Assembly: GCA_017531225.1 (NCBI GenBank) | Contig: JAFXLL010000007.1 | Coordinates: 1 to 64,000, forward strand | Direction of reading: 5' to 3' | From: Bacteroidales bacterium | GTDB taxonomy: Bacteria; Bacteroidota; Bacteroidia; Bacteroidales; F082 | Length of the DNA stretch: 64,000 nucleotides | In this document: piece by piece, positions 33,848 through 42,247 of the stretch | How positions within the stretch are numbered: position 1 is the stretch's first letter | Layout of the letters: every line of letters begins with the position of its first letter | Notes under the pieces: generated by a model | Database searches by the model: none | Seen by the model: only the letters and a program-made list of their open reading frames with translations | Told to the model about the DNA's origin: nothing | Translations under genes and position numbers: made by a program

Positions 33848-36229
33848 ATGTCCAATATACTCGACCAACTTAACGAACCCCAACGCGAAGCCGTCACCAC
33901 GGTGAACGGTCCCGTGATGGTCATCGCCGGTGCCGGCTCGGGCAAGACCCGTGCCCTCACCTATCGCATCGCTTACATGATCTCCGAAGGCGTGGATCCC
34001 TTCTCGATCATGGCGCTGACCTTCACCAACAAGGCCGCCCGTGAGATGAAAGACCGTATCGTGAAGCTCGTCAACGCCGACGACGCCCGCAACGTGTGGA
34101 TGGGCACCTTCCACTCCATCTTCGCCCGTATCCTCCGCATTGAGGCGCAATACATCGGCTTCACCTCTACCTTCACCATCTACGACACCGACGACTCCAA
34201 GGCGCTCATCAACTTGATCCTGAAAGAGATGCAACTCGACCCCAAGGTGTATCCCGCCAAGTCAGTGCTGGCACGCATCTCCGCCGCCAAGTCGAGCCTT
34301 TATTCACCGGAGGACTACGCCAAGGATCCCGACATCCAGGAAACTGACAACAAGGCCAAAAAGCCGTTGATCGCCCAGATTTTCAAGGTATACAACGAGC
34401 GTCTGCATCGCGCCAACGCCATGGATTTCGACGATATCCTTTATTACACCAACGTGTTGCTCCGCGACAACCCCAACATCCTCTACAAATACCAGAACCA
34501 CTTCAAATATATCCTGGTCGACGAGTATCAGGACACCAACTTCGCACAATACCTGATTGTCCGCCGTTTGGCCGCCCTCTTCGAGAACATCTGCGTGGTG
34601 GGCGACGATGCCCAGTCCATCTATGGCTTCCGCGGCGCCAACATCCAGAATATCCTCAATTTCAAGAACGATTATCCCGATTATAAGCTGATTCGACTGG
34701 AGCAGAACTATCGCTCCACCAAGACCATCGTAGAGGCGTCGAACAACATCATCGCACATAATAAAGACCAGATCAAAAAGCGCGTGTGGAGCGACAATGA
34801 GCAAGGCGAGCTCATCACCCTGCTGCATGCTGCCACCGACTCGGAAGAAGGCACCTTGGTGGCCAACTCCATCTTCCACTACAAGATGTCGAGACAGCTC
34901 AACAACAAGGACTTCGCCATCCTTTACCGCACCAACGCCCAGTCGAGATCGATGGAAGCCGCCCTGCGCAAGCAGAACATCCCCTACAAGATCTACGGTG
35001 GCCTCTCGTTCTACGACCGTAAGGAAATCAAAGACCTCCTGGCCTATTTCCGCATGGTGATCAACCCTGAGGACGAGCAGTCGCTACTGCGCATCATTAA
35101 CTACCCGGCACGTGGCATCGGCGAGAAGACCGTCGAACGCATGATGGTGTTCGCCAACGAGCACAACACCTCCATCTGGCAATGCATCGCCAACGACCAG
35201 TTCCCGCAGGACTTCAACATGGGTACGGTCAATAGAGTTCGTGATTTCGTGGTGCTCATCAAGAGTTTCCAGAGCCTGCAAGGCAAGATGAACGCCTTTG
35301 AGCTGGCCAAACATATCACCAATACCATCGGCATCATCAAGCTTTTGAAGGAAGAAGACACCCCCGAGAGCATCAGCCGTGTGGAGAACATCGAGGAGTT
35401 GCTCAACGCCATCATGGAGTTCAGCGACCAGCAGGTAGATGAAACCACGGGCGAAGCCGCCCAGGTCGATCTGGTGCGTTTCATGGAGGACGTGGCCCTG
35501 CTCACCGACAGCGAGATGAAGAAGGATGACAACACCGAGGATTGCGTAAGCCTGATGACCATCCACTCCGCCAAAGGATTGGAGTTCCCATACGTCTACG
35601 TGGTGGGCATGGAAGAAAACCTGTTCCCTGGCATCTTGAGTTTGAGCACCCGCGAGGAGCTGGAAGAAGAACGCCGCTTGTTCTACGTGGCCGTCACCCG
35701 TGCCATGACCAAGCTCACGCTGAGTTGTGCCGAGACCCGTTATCGCTATGGCAACCTGACGCTCAGCGAGCCTTCGAGATTCATCGAGGAAATCGACGAG
35801 AAACTCATTGACAAACCCAAGAAAGCCTCCTTCCACGACACTTCATCATTCGACGAAGAACGCAGCGGATGGGGACGCCGACCCGGCTTTGGATCCAGTG
35901 GAGGCGGATATGGAACGAGTGGAAGCGGTTATGGCTCCACCGGAAGCAAGCCTCAAGCTGGAAAAACAATCACCGATCCTGAGAAACATGGCTTTACTAA
36001 GGTTAGTGCCGCCACCAACACTCCAACTCCAAACACCCCGAGCGGACCTTTTGAGGCCTCCAACCCCGACCTCATCCAAGAAGGCTTCCGTGTGATGCAC
36101 CAGAAATTCGGCGAAGGCACCGTCGTCTCCATTGACGGCGCAGGTGCCAATAAAAAAGCCACGGTGCATTTCGATAGTGCTGGTACCAAACAATTAATGC
36201 TTAAATTTGCAAAATTAAAAATCATCTAA
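33848..36229 (+). CDS. uvrD: UvrD/PcrA-type DNA helicase
   Basis: A 793-residue superfamily 1A 3'-5' helicase used in nucleotide excision and mismatch repair and in removing proteins from DNA. Motifs in order: Q motif LNEPQREAV, Walker A AGAGSGKT, Ia ALTFTNKAAREM, Walker B VDEYQDTN, III GDDAQSIYGFRGA, IV LEQNYRST, V LMTIHSAKGLEF, VI VAVTRAM. A low-complexity Gly/Ser linker (about residues 675-705) leads to a C-terminal Tudor-like domain (GFRVMHQKFGEGTVVSIDG) that in PcrA binds RNA polymerase. First gene of an operon with DUF4290 and murA. Confidence 0.95.
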   Translation: MSNILDQLNEPQREAVTTVNGPVMVIAGAGSGKTRALTYRIAYMISEGVDPFSIMALTFTNKAAREMKDRIVKLVNADDARNVWMGTFHSIFARILRIEAQYIGFTSTFTIYDTDDSKALINLILKEMQLDPKVYPAKSVLARISAAKSSLYSPEDYAKDPDIQETDNKAKKPLIAQIFKVYNERLHRANAMDFDDILYYTNVLLRDNPNILYKYQNHFKYILVDEYQDTNFAQYLIVRRLAALFENICVVGDDAQSIYGFRGANIQNILNFKNDYPDYKLIRLEQNYRSTKTIVEASNNIIAHNKDQIKKRVWSDNEQGELITLLHAATDSEEGTLVANSIFHYKMSRQLNNKDFAILYRTNAQSRSMEAALRKQNIPYKIYGGLSFYDRKEIKDLLAYFRMVINPEDEQSLLRIINYPARGIGEKTVERMMVFANEHNTSIWQCIANDQFPQDFNMGTVNRVRDFVVLIKSFQSLQGKMNAFELAKHITNTIGIIKLLKEEDTPESISRVENIEELLNAIMEFSDQQVDETTGEAAQVDLVRFMEDVALLTDSEMKKDDNTEDCVSLMTIHSAKGLEFPYVYVVGMEENLFPGILSLSTREELEEERRLFYVAVTRAMTKLTLSCAETRYRYGNLTLSEPSRFIEEIDEKLIDKPKKASFHDTSSFDEERSGWGRRPGFGSSGGGYGTSGSGYGSTGSKPQAGKTITDPEKHGFTKVSAATNTPTPNTPSGPFEASNPDLIQEGFRVMHQKFGEGTVVSIDGAGANKKATVHFDSAGTKQLMLKFAKLKII

Positions 36230-36230
36230 T

Positions 36231-36914
36231 ATGGACAAACAAGGATTGCTATACAACACCGAACGCGGCCAGATCATCATTTCGGAATACGGTCGCAACA
36301 TGCAAGAGATGATCCGTCACCTGATGGAGATCGAGGATCGGCAGAAACGCACTGAAGCCGCCCAGTTCATCATCCAAGTGATGGCACAGATGAACCCCCA
36401 GGTGAAGCAGTCTGACGACTACATCCACAAGCTTTGGGACCATCTCTACATCATCTCCGACTACCAGCTCGACGTGGACAGCCCCTTCCCTGCTCCTCAG
36501 CCCATGAACGAGGCCAGCAAGCCACAACGTGTCGGTTACCAAAACCATGATATCAAATACGGTCACTATGGCTATTACATGGCCAAGATGATCGAAATCG
36601 CCTCTGAGCGCGAAGACGAAGACATGCGCCAAGCCTTGGCTTATTCCATCGCCAACCAGATGAAGCGTAATTTCATGGAATGGAGTGGCAACATGGTCAA
36701 CGACCAACAGATCATCGACGACCTGAAAGCCATGTCGAACGGCCGTCTGGTGCTTCCTGACGAGACCAAACTCAACGGCACCACAGACGTCCTCACCAAG
36801 CCCGTGCTGTCACAAAAACAAGGCAGCAAAAAGAAAAAGAAGAAACAGTCGAACCTCAAGGCCGACATGAACAACCCCAACAACCCCGCATATAAAAAAC
36901 GCAAACTCCAATAA
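36231..36914 (+). CDS. DUF4290 protein
   Basis: A 227-residue soluble protein found only in the Bacteroidetes. Typical segments are LLYNTERGQIIISEYGRNMQ, DYIHKLWDHLYIISDY and KYGHYGYYMAKMIEIA. The C-terminal 35 residues are very basic (SKKKKKKQ and KKRK), which may bind nucleic acid or a membrane. The ATG follows the helicase stop by one base and the stop lies 3 bp before murA; the DUF4290-murA neighbourhood is conserved in the phylum, suggesting a link with cell-wall synthesis. Function unknown. Confidence 0.85.
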   Translation: MDKQGLLYNTERGQIIISEYGRNMQEMIRHLMEIEDRQKRTEAAQFIIQVMAQMNPQVKQSDDYIHKLWDHLYIISDYQLDVDSPFPAPQPMNEASKPQRVGYQNHDIKYGHYGYYMAKMIEIASEREDEDMRQALAYSIANQMKRNFMEWSGNMVNDQQIIDDLKAMSNGRLVLPDETKLNGTTDVLTKPVLSQKQGSKKKKKKQSNLKADMNNPNNPAYKKRKLQ

Positions 36915-36917
36915 GCC

Positions 36918-38219
36918 ATGGGATCATTCAGGATTGAAGGAGGGTGCAAACTCAAAGGTGAGATTGTCCCTCAAGGCGCTAAAAACGAGGCCATGCAGAT
37001 CATCTGCGCCAGCCTCCTCACCGACGAGGAAGTCATCATCGAAAACCTGCCCAACATCCTCGACATCAACAACTTGATCGACTTGCTGAAAGGCATGGGC
37101 GTCAAGGTGGTGCGCAACACCCCCGATGTGGTGTCGTTGCAGGCCAAAGACATCAACTTCGATTATTTCCAGACCCCCGACTTCATCCAGAAGGCCTCGC
37201 GTCTGCGTGGCAGCGTGATGATGATCGGCCCCCTGCTCGCCCGTTTCGGCACGGCTTACATGCCCAAGCCCGGCGGCGACAAGATCGGACGTCGGCGTTT
37301 GGACACCCACGTGATCGGTTTGATGAAACTCGGCGCCATCTTCAACAACGACGGCATCGTGCAGAAAGCCACCGCTCCCAACGGTTTACACGGCTGTTAC
37401 ATGCTGTTGGACGAGGCCTCTGTGACTGGTACCGCCAACATCGTGATGGCTGCCGTGATGGCTGAAGGCCAGACCACCATCTTCAACGCCGCCTGCGAAC
37501 CCTATTTGGTGCAACTTTGCAGGATGCTGGTCAGCATGGGCGCCCAGATTGAAGGCATCGGATCCAACTTACTGAAGATCACCGGCGTGAGCAAGCTGAA
37601 AGGCACTAAACATAGATTATTGGCCGACATGATCGAGGTCGGTTCCTTCATCGGCATGGCAGCCATGACGGGATCGGAGATCACCATCAAGAACGCCGGC
37701 ATCGAGCAATTGGGCATCATCCCTGAGATGTTCAGACGCATCGGCATCAAGATGGAGTATCGCAATGATGACATCTATATCCCTGCCCAGGACCATTACG
37801 AGGTGGAAACCTTCATGGACGGCAGTATCCTCACCATCGCCGACGCTCCCTGGCCCGGCTTCACCCCTGACTTGATCAGTATCATCTTGGTGGTGGCCAC
37901 CCAGGCTAAAGGCACCGTGTTGATCCACCAGAAGATGTTTGAGAGCCGTTTGTTCTTTGTGGATAAGCTCATCGACATGGGCGCTCAGATCATCCTCTGC
38001 GACCCCCACAGAGCCAATGTCATCGGTTTGGACCATCATCACGCACTGCGTGGCATCCGCATGAGTTCACCCGACATCCGCGCCGGTGTCGCCCTGCTCA
38101 TCGCCGCCATGTCAGCCCAAGGCGTCAGCATCATCGACAACATCGACCAGATCGACCGCGGCTATCAGTATATCGACCTCCGACTCAATAGTTTGGGAGC
38201 GAAGATTGAGAGAATCTAG
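36918..38219 (+). CDS. murA: UDP-N-acetylglucosamine 1-carboxyvinyltransferase MurA (Asp variant)
   Basis: First committed step of peptidoglycan synthesis: transfers enolpyruvate from PEP to UDP-GlcNAc. The 433-residue product has the catalytic Lys22 in GAKNEAM and the segment LRGSVMMIGPLLARFG. The flexible loop reads PGGDKIGRRRLDTH: the residue that matches Cys115 of E. coli MurA, the fosfomycin target, is Asp121 (GAC at 37278-37280). Asp at this site is natural in mycobacteria and Chlamydia and makes the enzyme insensitive to fosfomycin. Third gene of the uvrD operon; overlaps the convergent phosphatase gene by 4 bp. Confidence 0.96.
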   Translation: MGSFRIEGGCKLKGEIVPQGAKNEAMQIICASLLTDEEVIIENLPNILDINNLIDLLKGMGVKVVRNTPDVVSLQAKDINFDYFQTPDFIQKASRLRGSVMMIGPLLARFGTAYMPKPGGDKIGRRRLDTHVIGLMKLGAIFNNDGIVQKATAPNGLHGCYMLLDEASVTGTANIVMAAVMAEGQTTIFNAACEPYLVQLCRMLVSMGAQIEGIGSNLLKITGVSKLKGTKHRLLADMIEVGSFIGMAAMTGSEITIKNAGIEQLGIIPEMFRRIGIKMEYRNDDIYIPAQDHYEVETFMDGSILTIADAPWPGFTPDLISIILVVATQAKGTVLIHQKMFESRLFFVDKLIDMGAQIILCDPHRANVIGLDHHHALRGIRMSSPDIRAGVALLIAAMSAQGVSIIDNIDQIDRGYQYIDLRLNSLGAKIERI

Positions 38220-38902
38220 TTGAACAGCAGCCTTTGCAGTTCTTCAATGGTTTCAGCCACAAAGAATTCGGGCCCTGAACTTTCCGAAGGGTCGATTTTC
38301 CGTTTTGTTTGATCTCTCGTATCGCGATAACCCCAGCCGACGATGATGCCCTTGATGCCGCCGTTGGCAGCAGTCCTCATGTCGGTAGGCGAGTCACCGA
38401 CCATAACGGCCTCTTCCTTATTGACACCCACTTTGCGAAGCACTTCTCCAACAATTTCAGGATCTGGCTTTAAGGGTTTATTGGGGCGGTTGCCCAGGAC
38501 AGCCACAAAGGGGATGTCGGGAAAGAATTCCTTAATCAGGTGTTCCGTTCCCGCTTGGAACTTGTTGGAGGCGACAGCCAAGAGGATGCCCCGGTGGTGC
38601 AGCTCCTTGAGGAGTTCAGGAATGCCAGGATAGGGTTGAGTGTATATGTCAATGTGGGCAAAATAGTAGTCCGTGAAATCAGCAAGCACGGCATCTATCA
38701 AAGCATCATCGTCACTTAGTTCGGCAGGCAGCGCCTGTGTGATGAGGTTTCGGGCCCCGTGTCCGATCATTTGGGTAATCACTTCAAGCGAGTGCTGCGG
38801 TAGGCCTCGAAGTTTCAAGGCATGGTTGACGGCTTCCCTGAGGTCGGCAATGGTATTGAGCAAAGTGCCGTCAAGATCAAAAAGAACAAGTTTTGGTGTC
38901 AT
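38216..38902 (-). CDS. HAD-superfamily phosphatase, phosphoglycolate phosphatase-like
   Basis: A 228-residue HAD hydrolase with motif I FDLDGTLLNT, motif II VASNKF, the motif III Lys in KPLKPDPE and motif IV VGDSPTDMRTA. The cap is helical (C1 type), as in Gph phosphoglycolate phosphatase and beta-phosphoglucomutase; the GIPELLKELHHRGILLA stretch and overall length favour Gph. The true substrate cannot be read from sequence. It lies 8 bp after the PfkB-type kinase on the same strand, so both may handle sugar phosphates. Confidence 0.85.
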   Translation of the reverse strand: MTPKLVLFDLDGTLLNTIADLREAVNHALKLRGLPQHSLEVITQMIGHGARNLITQALPAELSDDDALIDAVLADFTDYYFAHIDIYTQPYPGIPELLKELHHRGILLAVASNKFQAGTEHLIKEFFPDIPFVAVLGNRPNKPLKPDPEIVGEVLRKVGVNKEEAVMVGDSPTDMRTAANGGIKGIIVGWGYRDTRDQTKRKIDPSESSGPEFFVAETIEELQRLLFN

Positions 38903-38910
38903 GGCTTGAA

Positions 38911-39819
38911 CTATGGGTTTATTACTTCGTTTTTAAGGGAGGCGACCAATGCATCGCTGATGTTATTTCCTAATTGACGGCATACATCCTGGCTCCAGCG
39001 TTGCGCCATCGCAATACGGGCGGCTTGGTCATTCATGCCTTGAAGTTTAGCGTAGATATAGCCAGCGTTGAAGTTGTCCCCTGCCCCTACCGTACTAACC
39101 GTCTCTATTGGCTGCACCGGATAGGTCTCACAACCTTCGGGTGTATAGACCCTTAAGGGGCGGGCGCCATCGGTCAGAATCAAGGTGTTGCAAAAACCAT
39201 TCACCTTTTCGTAGATAGCGTCACCCTCGTGCAAACTGTACAGATAATCGAAATCCTCCATCGAACCGCGCACCACATCGGCCAGGCTCATGTTTTCCTC
39301 GATATTGGGCTTCAAAATGGGGATATCTGCAATATAGTTTTTACGGAAGTTGACGTCGTAATAGAGCCAAGCGCCTTTATCGTGCGCCTCGTGCAGCAAA
39401 CTGCCCACTATGGGCCGTATGGCGGGATTGATGGCGAAATAGGATCCAAAGAGTACCATGTCATCCTTGCTAAACTCAGGCAGCTTTCCGCCAAGTGCGA
39501 CGGGTGATGGATCCTTGTAAAACATGTATTGTGCATCGTTATGCTCATCGAGGAAGGCCAGCGAGATGGGTGATTTGACGTGTTCGCGACGGAAGACATA
39601 TTCCGATGAAACGCCGTTCTCGTTTAAGAAACGGCAGATCATATCGCCTACGTGGTCGCCGCCCACTTCGGTCACCATGACGCAGTTCACCCCCGCCCTT
39701 CCGAGCGAGACGATGCTATTGAAAGTCGATCCTCCAGGAACCGCTTTTAGTGGTTGGTCATCCTTGAAGAGGATGTCGAGAACGGTTTCTCCGATGCCGA
39801 TAACACGATGGTTGGTCAT
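38911..39819 (-). CDS. PfkB-family carbohydrate kinase
   Basis: A 302-residue ribokinase-like sugar kinase, probably a fructokinase. N-terminal signature GGSTFNSIVSLGRAGVNC and C-terminal signature VSTVGAGDNFNAGYIYAKL, where the Asp in GAGD is the catalytic base. Substrate contacts such as DINFRK-like YDVNFRKNYI match fructokinase and 2-keto-3-deoxygluconate kinases. In an apparent operon with the HAD phosphatase. The specific sugar is not certain. Confidence 0.85.
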   Translation of the reverse strand: MTNHRVIGIGETVLDILFKDDQPLKAVPGGSTFNSIVSLGRAGVNCVMVTEVGGDHVGDMICRFLNENGVSSEYVFRREHVKSPISLAFLDEHNDAQYMFYKDPSPVALGGKLPEFSKDDMVLFGSYFAINPAIRPIVGSLLHEAHDKGAWLYYDVNFRKNYIADIPILKPNIEENMSLADVVRGSMEDFDYLYSLHEGDAIYEKVNGFCNTLILTDGARPLRVYTPEGCETYPVQPIETVSTVGAGDNFNAGYIYAKLQGMNDQAARIAMAQRWSQDVCRQLGNNISDALVASLKNEVINP

Positions 39820-39833
39820 ATAATTTTTGTTTG

Positions 39834-40343
39834 TCAGTTATTATTCAATTCTTCCGCCGCCATTGGCAGGTTGTTATCATCTTCGTTTTGATGGTAGATG
39901 AAGGGTTTGCGTGTTTGATAGAGCGACAGCAGCTTCTCGTTGAGCAAGAGTTCCACCTCGCCCATGGTGCGTTCCAGACGGTCGGTCTTGAGTTGGCATT
40001 CCCAGATGACGATCACCTGCCAGCCGTTGTCCTTGAGGAGCTGGTAGTTCTGTTGGTCCCGATGCTGGTTTCGGGTGATTTTGTTGACCCAGAACTCGGT
40101 GTTGGTTTGCGGTATCTTACAGCACCCCTCGTGCCCATGCCAGAAGCATCCGTTGACGAAGATGGCCGTATGGTAGCGGCGCATCACGATGTCGGGCTTC
40201 CCCGGAACGCCTTTCACGTTGAGGCGGTAGCGGTAGCCGTGACGCCACAGCCATTGCCGCACCTTCAGCTCGGGCTTGGTGTTGCGGCTGCGGATGTGCG
40301 ACATCACAAGATGGCGCTGCGCTGGAGTGAGGCGATCCGTCAT
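39834..40343 (-). CDS. vsr: Very short patch repair endonuclease Vsr
   Basis: Nicks DNA next to T:G mismatches that arise when 5-methylcytosine deaminates, starting short-patch repair. The 169-residue product contains TPAQRHLVMSHIRSRNTKPEL, the catalytic core GVPGKPDIVM with the active-site Asp, and the zinc-site segment FVNGCFWHGHEGC. Vsr normally travels with a C5-cytosine methyltransferase, but none lies in the window, so this is a lone copy and possibly an island remnant. Its promoter is back to back with that of the toxin-like gene. Confidence 0.93.
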   Translation of the reverse strand: MTDRLTPAQRHLVMSHIRSRNTKPELKVRQWLWRHGYRYRLNVKGVPGKPDIVMRRYHTAIFVNGCFWHGHEGCCKIPQTNTEFWVNKITRNQHRDQQNYQLLKDNGWQVIVIWECQLKTDRLERTMGEVELLLNEKLLSLYQTRKPFIYHQNEDDNNLPMAAEELNNN

Positions 40344-40368
40344 GATTCATTGTGTTTCTGACTGGTTG

Positions 40369-40376
40369 CAAAGATA
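40369..40376 (-). promoter_or_regulatory. Promoter -7 element for vsr
   Basis: TATCTTTG on the minus strand, 25 bp before the vsr ATG. With the plus-strand box it makes a symmetric TGCAAAGATA...TATCTTTGCA arrangement. Confidence 0.6.
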
Positions 40377-40388
40377 ATGTATTTATTT

Positions 40389-40396
40389 TATCTTTG
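40389..40396 (+). promoter_or_regulatory. Promoter -7 element for the PBECR-like gene
   Basis: TATCTTTG, 51 bp before the ATG at 40448; divergent from the vsr promoter with only 12 bp between boxes. Confidence 0.6.
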
Positions 40397-40447
40397 CAGC
40401 GAGATGCAAGTGAGCTATGTTTTATTATTAACATAGATTTACTTGAA

Positions 40448-40894
40448 ATGAAAAAAGAAAAAACCATCAACCAGGAAACCAAAGTCGAAATTGGAGACTT
40501 TGGACCGATTTACAGACAGTTTGAAAGGAAGCCGAAAGAAGCAATCGAATATTTGTGTAAAATGAAAGACGGTGATTGTATCCGTGCTTTATACCGCGAA
40601 GACATTGGCTTCATTGACATTATTTGGGGTGAAATAACCGACCCAATTAAGCACAAAGGTTATGGATTGGCACACATTATTGACAAACACGGCGATGACA
40701 TCAAAGCACTTGGCTTTAGTCTGGAACAATTCATTCCTATTCTTGTTAAATATGGAGATTTGGCAGAATCCAAAGACCCAGATAAAATCATTCTTAAAGG
40801 AAACAATTTTAAAATCATTATATCTAAGAAAGCATATAAAAACAATAGGGTTATGAACAAAACGTTCGTATTGACTTCATTTAGTATAAAATAA
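40448..40894 (+). CDS. Toxin-like nuclease, PBECR (barnase-EndoU-ColicinE5/D-RelE) type
   Basis: A 148-residue protein. The second half (about residues 60-148) matches the PBECR fold of phage and toxin RNases: GFIDIIWGEI, the GYGLAHIIDKHGDDI motif with two His, a strand pair GNNFKIIISKKAY, and a final NKTFVLTSF strand. The N-terminal 55 residues (KEKTINQETKVEIGDFG) have no known domain. I start at the ATG in ACTTGAAATG; the longer frame upstream overlaps the promoter. RNase activity is a family-based inference. No antitoxin gene is visible next to it, which is odd for a free toxin. AT-rich compared with its neighbours. Other reading: a domesticated or phage-derived fragment. Confidence 0.65.
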   Translation: MKKEKTINQETKVEIGDFGPIYRQFERKPKEAIEYLCKMKDGDCIRALYREDIGFIDIIWGEITDPIKHKGYGLAHIIDKHGDDIKALGFSLEQFIPILVKYGDLAESKDPDKIILKGNNFKIIISKKAYKNNRVMNKTFVLTSFSIK

Positions 40895-40922
40895 AATCGC
40901 CAGCATGAAAGTGCTGGCGATT
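40895..40922 (+). terminator. Hairpin after the PBECR-like gene
   Basis: AATCGCCAGCA (40895-40905) pairs perfectly with TGCTGGCGATT (40912-40922), loop TGAAAG. No T-run follows, so termination would be weak or factor-aided. Confidence 0.65.
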
Positions 40923-41060
40923 AAGTGGAAATATTCAGAACGTATGACGTAGAATATTTTAAATTTGGTCCGCTGCACCAAAGAACCACTAAGTCTATAT
41001 TATGTTTTGCAAAATTACAACAAAGTTTCGACATCCGCAAGGGGTTTCGGCATTTATTGT

Positions 41061-41140
41061 TAACTTTGCATTTTAGAAAACACTATTAAGCGATGGACGA
41101 CGGACTGAAAAACTACCTCATCGGCGCTCGATATCATTGA
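41061..41140 (+). pseudogene. Promoter and 15-codon stub cut off at the 109-bp repeat
   Basis: TAACTTTG (41061-41068) is followed by ATG at 41093 and the frame MDDGLKNYLIGARYH, which stops at TGA 41138-41140 inside the repeat. It looks like the start of a gene joined by deletion to the tail of a second phosphoesterase copy. The lost gene cannot be named. Confidence 0.35.
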
Positions 41141-41234
41141 ACTACGAGGATTGTAATACTCATCGCAAGTGTTTGAAAAAATTTTTCAGGAAAACCTTGC
41201 GGAATATGGAGAATGTTGTTTATCTTTGCCACGT
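41126..41234 (+). repeat. 109-bp direct repeat, copy 1
   Basis: 101 of 109 bases are identical to 42217-42325, without gaps. It begins with codons LDIIELRGL and a stop, matching the LDIMELCEL end of the phosphoesterase, so it is the tail of a second, deleted gene copy plus its downstream region. The right end holds a promoter: TTG (41197-41199), 21 bp, TATCTTTG (41221-41228). Confidence 0.85.
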
Positions 41235-41332
41235 CAATCGGAAACGGATTGGCTATCCGGGCAGAATCCCGAGAGGGCAAGCCTTTATCGACACTACCCA
41301 GTTTAAAAGAAGCCTCAAACGAGGCTTTTTTT
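41233..41332 (+). ncRNA. Candidate small RNA, about 100 nt
   Basis: It starts just after the promoter of repeat copy 1 and ends at an intrinsic terminator AAGCCTC-AAAC-GAGGCTT plus seven T (41310-41332). Predicted folds: CAATCG-GAAA-CGgATTG with a GNRA loop (41235-41251) and CGGG-CAGAAT-CCCG (41258-41271). No known RNA family recognised; not SRP RNA, as its conserved loop is missing. Confidence 0.5.
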
Positions 41333-41461
41333 GTTAAAACTTCTCGCGCTTCTTTGTTCGCTTTAAAATAGATTTCACCTTTTCAGCAGTTTTTTTTGCT
41401 TTCCGATGAAACATTTCTGCTCTTTTTGCTACTTATAAGCGAAACAACCGACAAATAAGCT

Positions 41462-42247
41462 ATGAAAAGCAAGATTTTAATAGCATATGAGTTTCCAGGA
41501 GTAAAGCACGTTGTTGTAAGCGGCGACATTCATGGTGATTTTACGGAGTTTGTATTCAGGTGCTGTAAGAAATATGGAATGACGGACACATTGATTATCG
41601 TAGCAGGTGACTGCGGCTTTGGGTTTGAACGGCCTGAATATTATAAGGATGTTTACATAAAATGTAGCAAGCAACTTTCAAAATCCAATAATTGGATCGC
41701 GTTTGTTCGTGGCAACCATGACAACCCCGCTTACTTTAATCAACAGCCCATCAAACATCGGCGTTGGATGACGCTTCCTGATTATTCTGTAGTGAAAGCC
41801 TGTGGTCATACCATTCTTTGCGTTGGAGGCGCCACATCCATCGACCGGATGTGGCGCATGACGCTCAGACAATTTCACTTACAGCAACCTGACGAGCCAT
41901 TGATTCCAAATGTCTATTGGATAGATGAAGGTCCTACTTATGATGGGTTAAAGCTGGAAACTATCAATGAGTTGTACACCATTGACGCGGTGATCACACA
42001 CACTTCCCCATCGTTTTGTGAGTTGGTGTCACATCAGGGTATTCAAAATTGGACAATTCATGATGAGGATTTAATGGATGACGTGAAAGCCGAAAGGAAT
42101 GTCATGGATCAACTTCATTCCTATCTAAAATCCAAGAAACATCCGCTTCGCTACTGGTATTACGGTCATTTCCATCAAAGTTGGCATGCGGAGATAGATG
42201 GCGTAACGTTCCGCATGCTCGACATCATGGAACTATGCGAATTGTAA
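41462..42247 (+). CDS. Calcineurin-like metallophosphoesterase
   Basis: A 261-residue cytoplasmic enzyme with the full set of metal-binding motifs: SGDIHGD, AGDCGFG, RGNHD (Asn and His), a His in VITHTSP, and the GHFHQSW (GHxH) end. It therefore should be an active phosphoesterase using two metal ions. Similar stand-alone proteins occur in accessory regions and near phage or toxin genes; substrate may be a nucleotide, RNA end or protein. The gene lies between two copies of a 109-bp repeat, of which the second includes its last 10 codons, suggesting a past tandem duplication. AT-rich relative to neighbours. Confidence 0.8.
   Translation: MKSKILIAYEFPGVKHVVVSGDIHGDFTEFVFRCCKKYGMTDTLIIVAGDCGFGFERPEYYKDVYIKCSKQLSKSNNWIAFVRGNHDNPAYFNQQPIKHRRWMTLPDYSVVKACGHTILCVGGATSIDRMWRMTLRQFHLQQPDEPLIPNVYWIDEGPTYDGLKLETINELYTIDAVITHTSPSFCELVSHQGIQNWTIHDEDLMDDVKAERNVMDQLHSYLKSKKHPLRYWYYGHFHQSWHAEIDGVTFRMLDIMELCEL

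Larger units (their letters stand above)
40923..41461. other. 540-bp gap between the PBECR-like gene and the metallophosphoesterase
   Basis: Contains a TAAATTTG box (40960-40967), a truncated reading frame with its own promoter (41061-41140), the first 109-bp repeat with a promoter, a candidate small RNA ending in a terminator, and an AT-rich upstream region for the phosphoesterase. No full-length gene. Confidence 0.6.

Noticed and set aside
35084-35836. A 250-codon minus-strand open frame within uvrD
   Set aside because: Antisense shadow of conserved helicase motifs; no start signal or homology.
41233-41332. SRP, tmRNA or 6S RNA
   Set aside because: Conserved SRP loop, tag sequence and open-bubble structure are not present; length fits none of them well.
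41137-41337. A 66-codon open frame in repeat copy 1 and a similar one at 42264-42458
   Set aside because: They share FFRKTLRNMENVVYLCHV only because the DNA repeat is shared; the frame crosses a promoter and, in copy 1, runs into a terminator. After the repeat the two differ completely.
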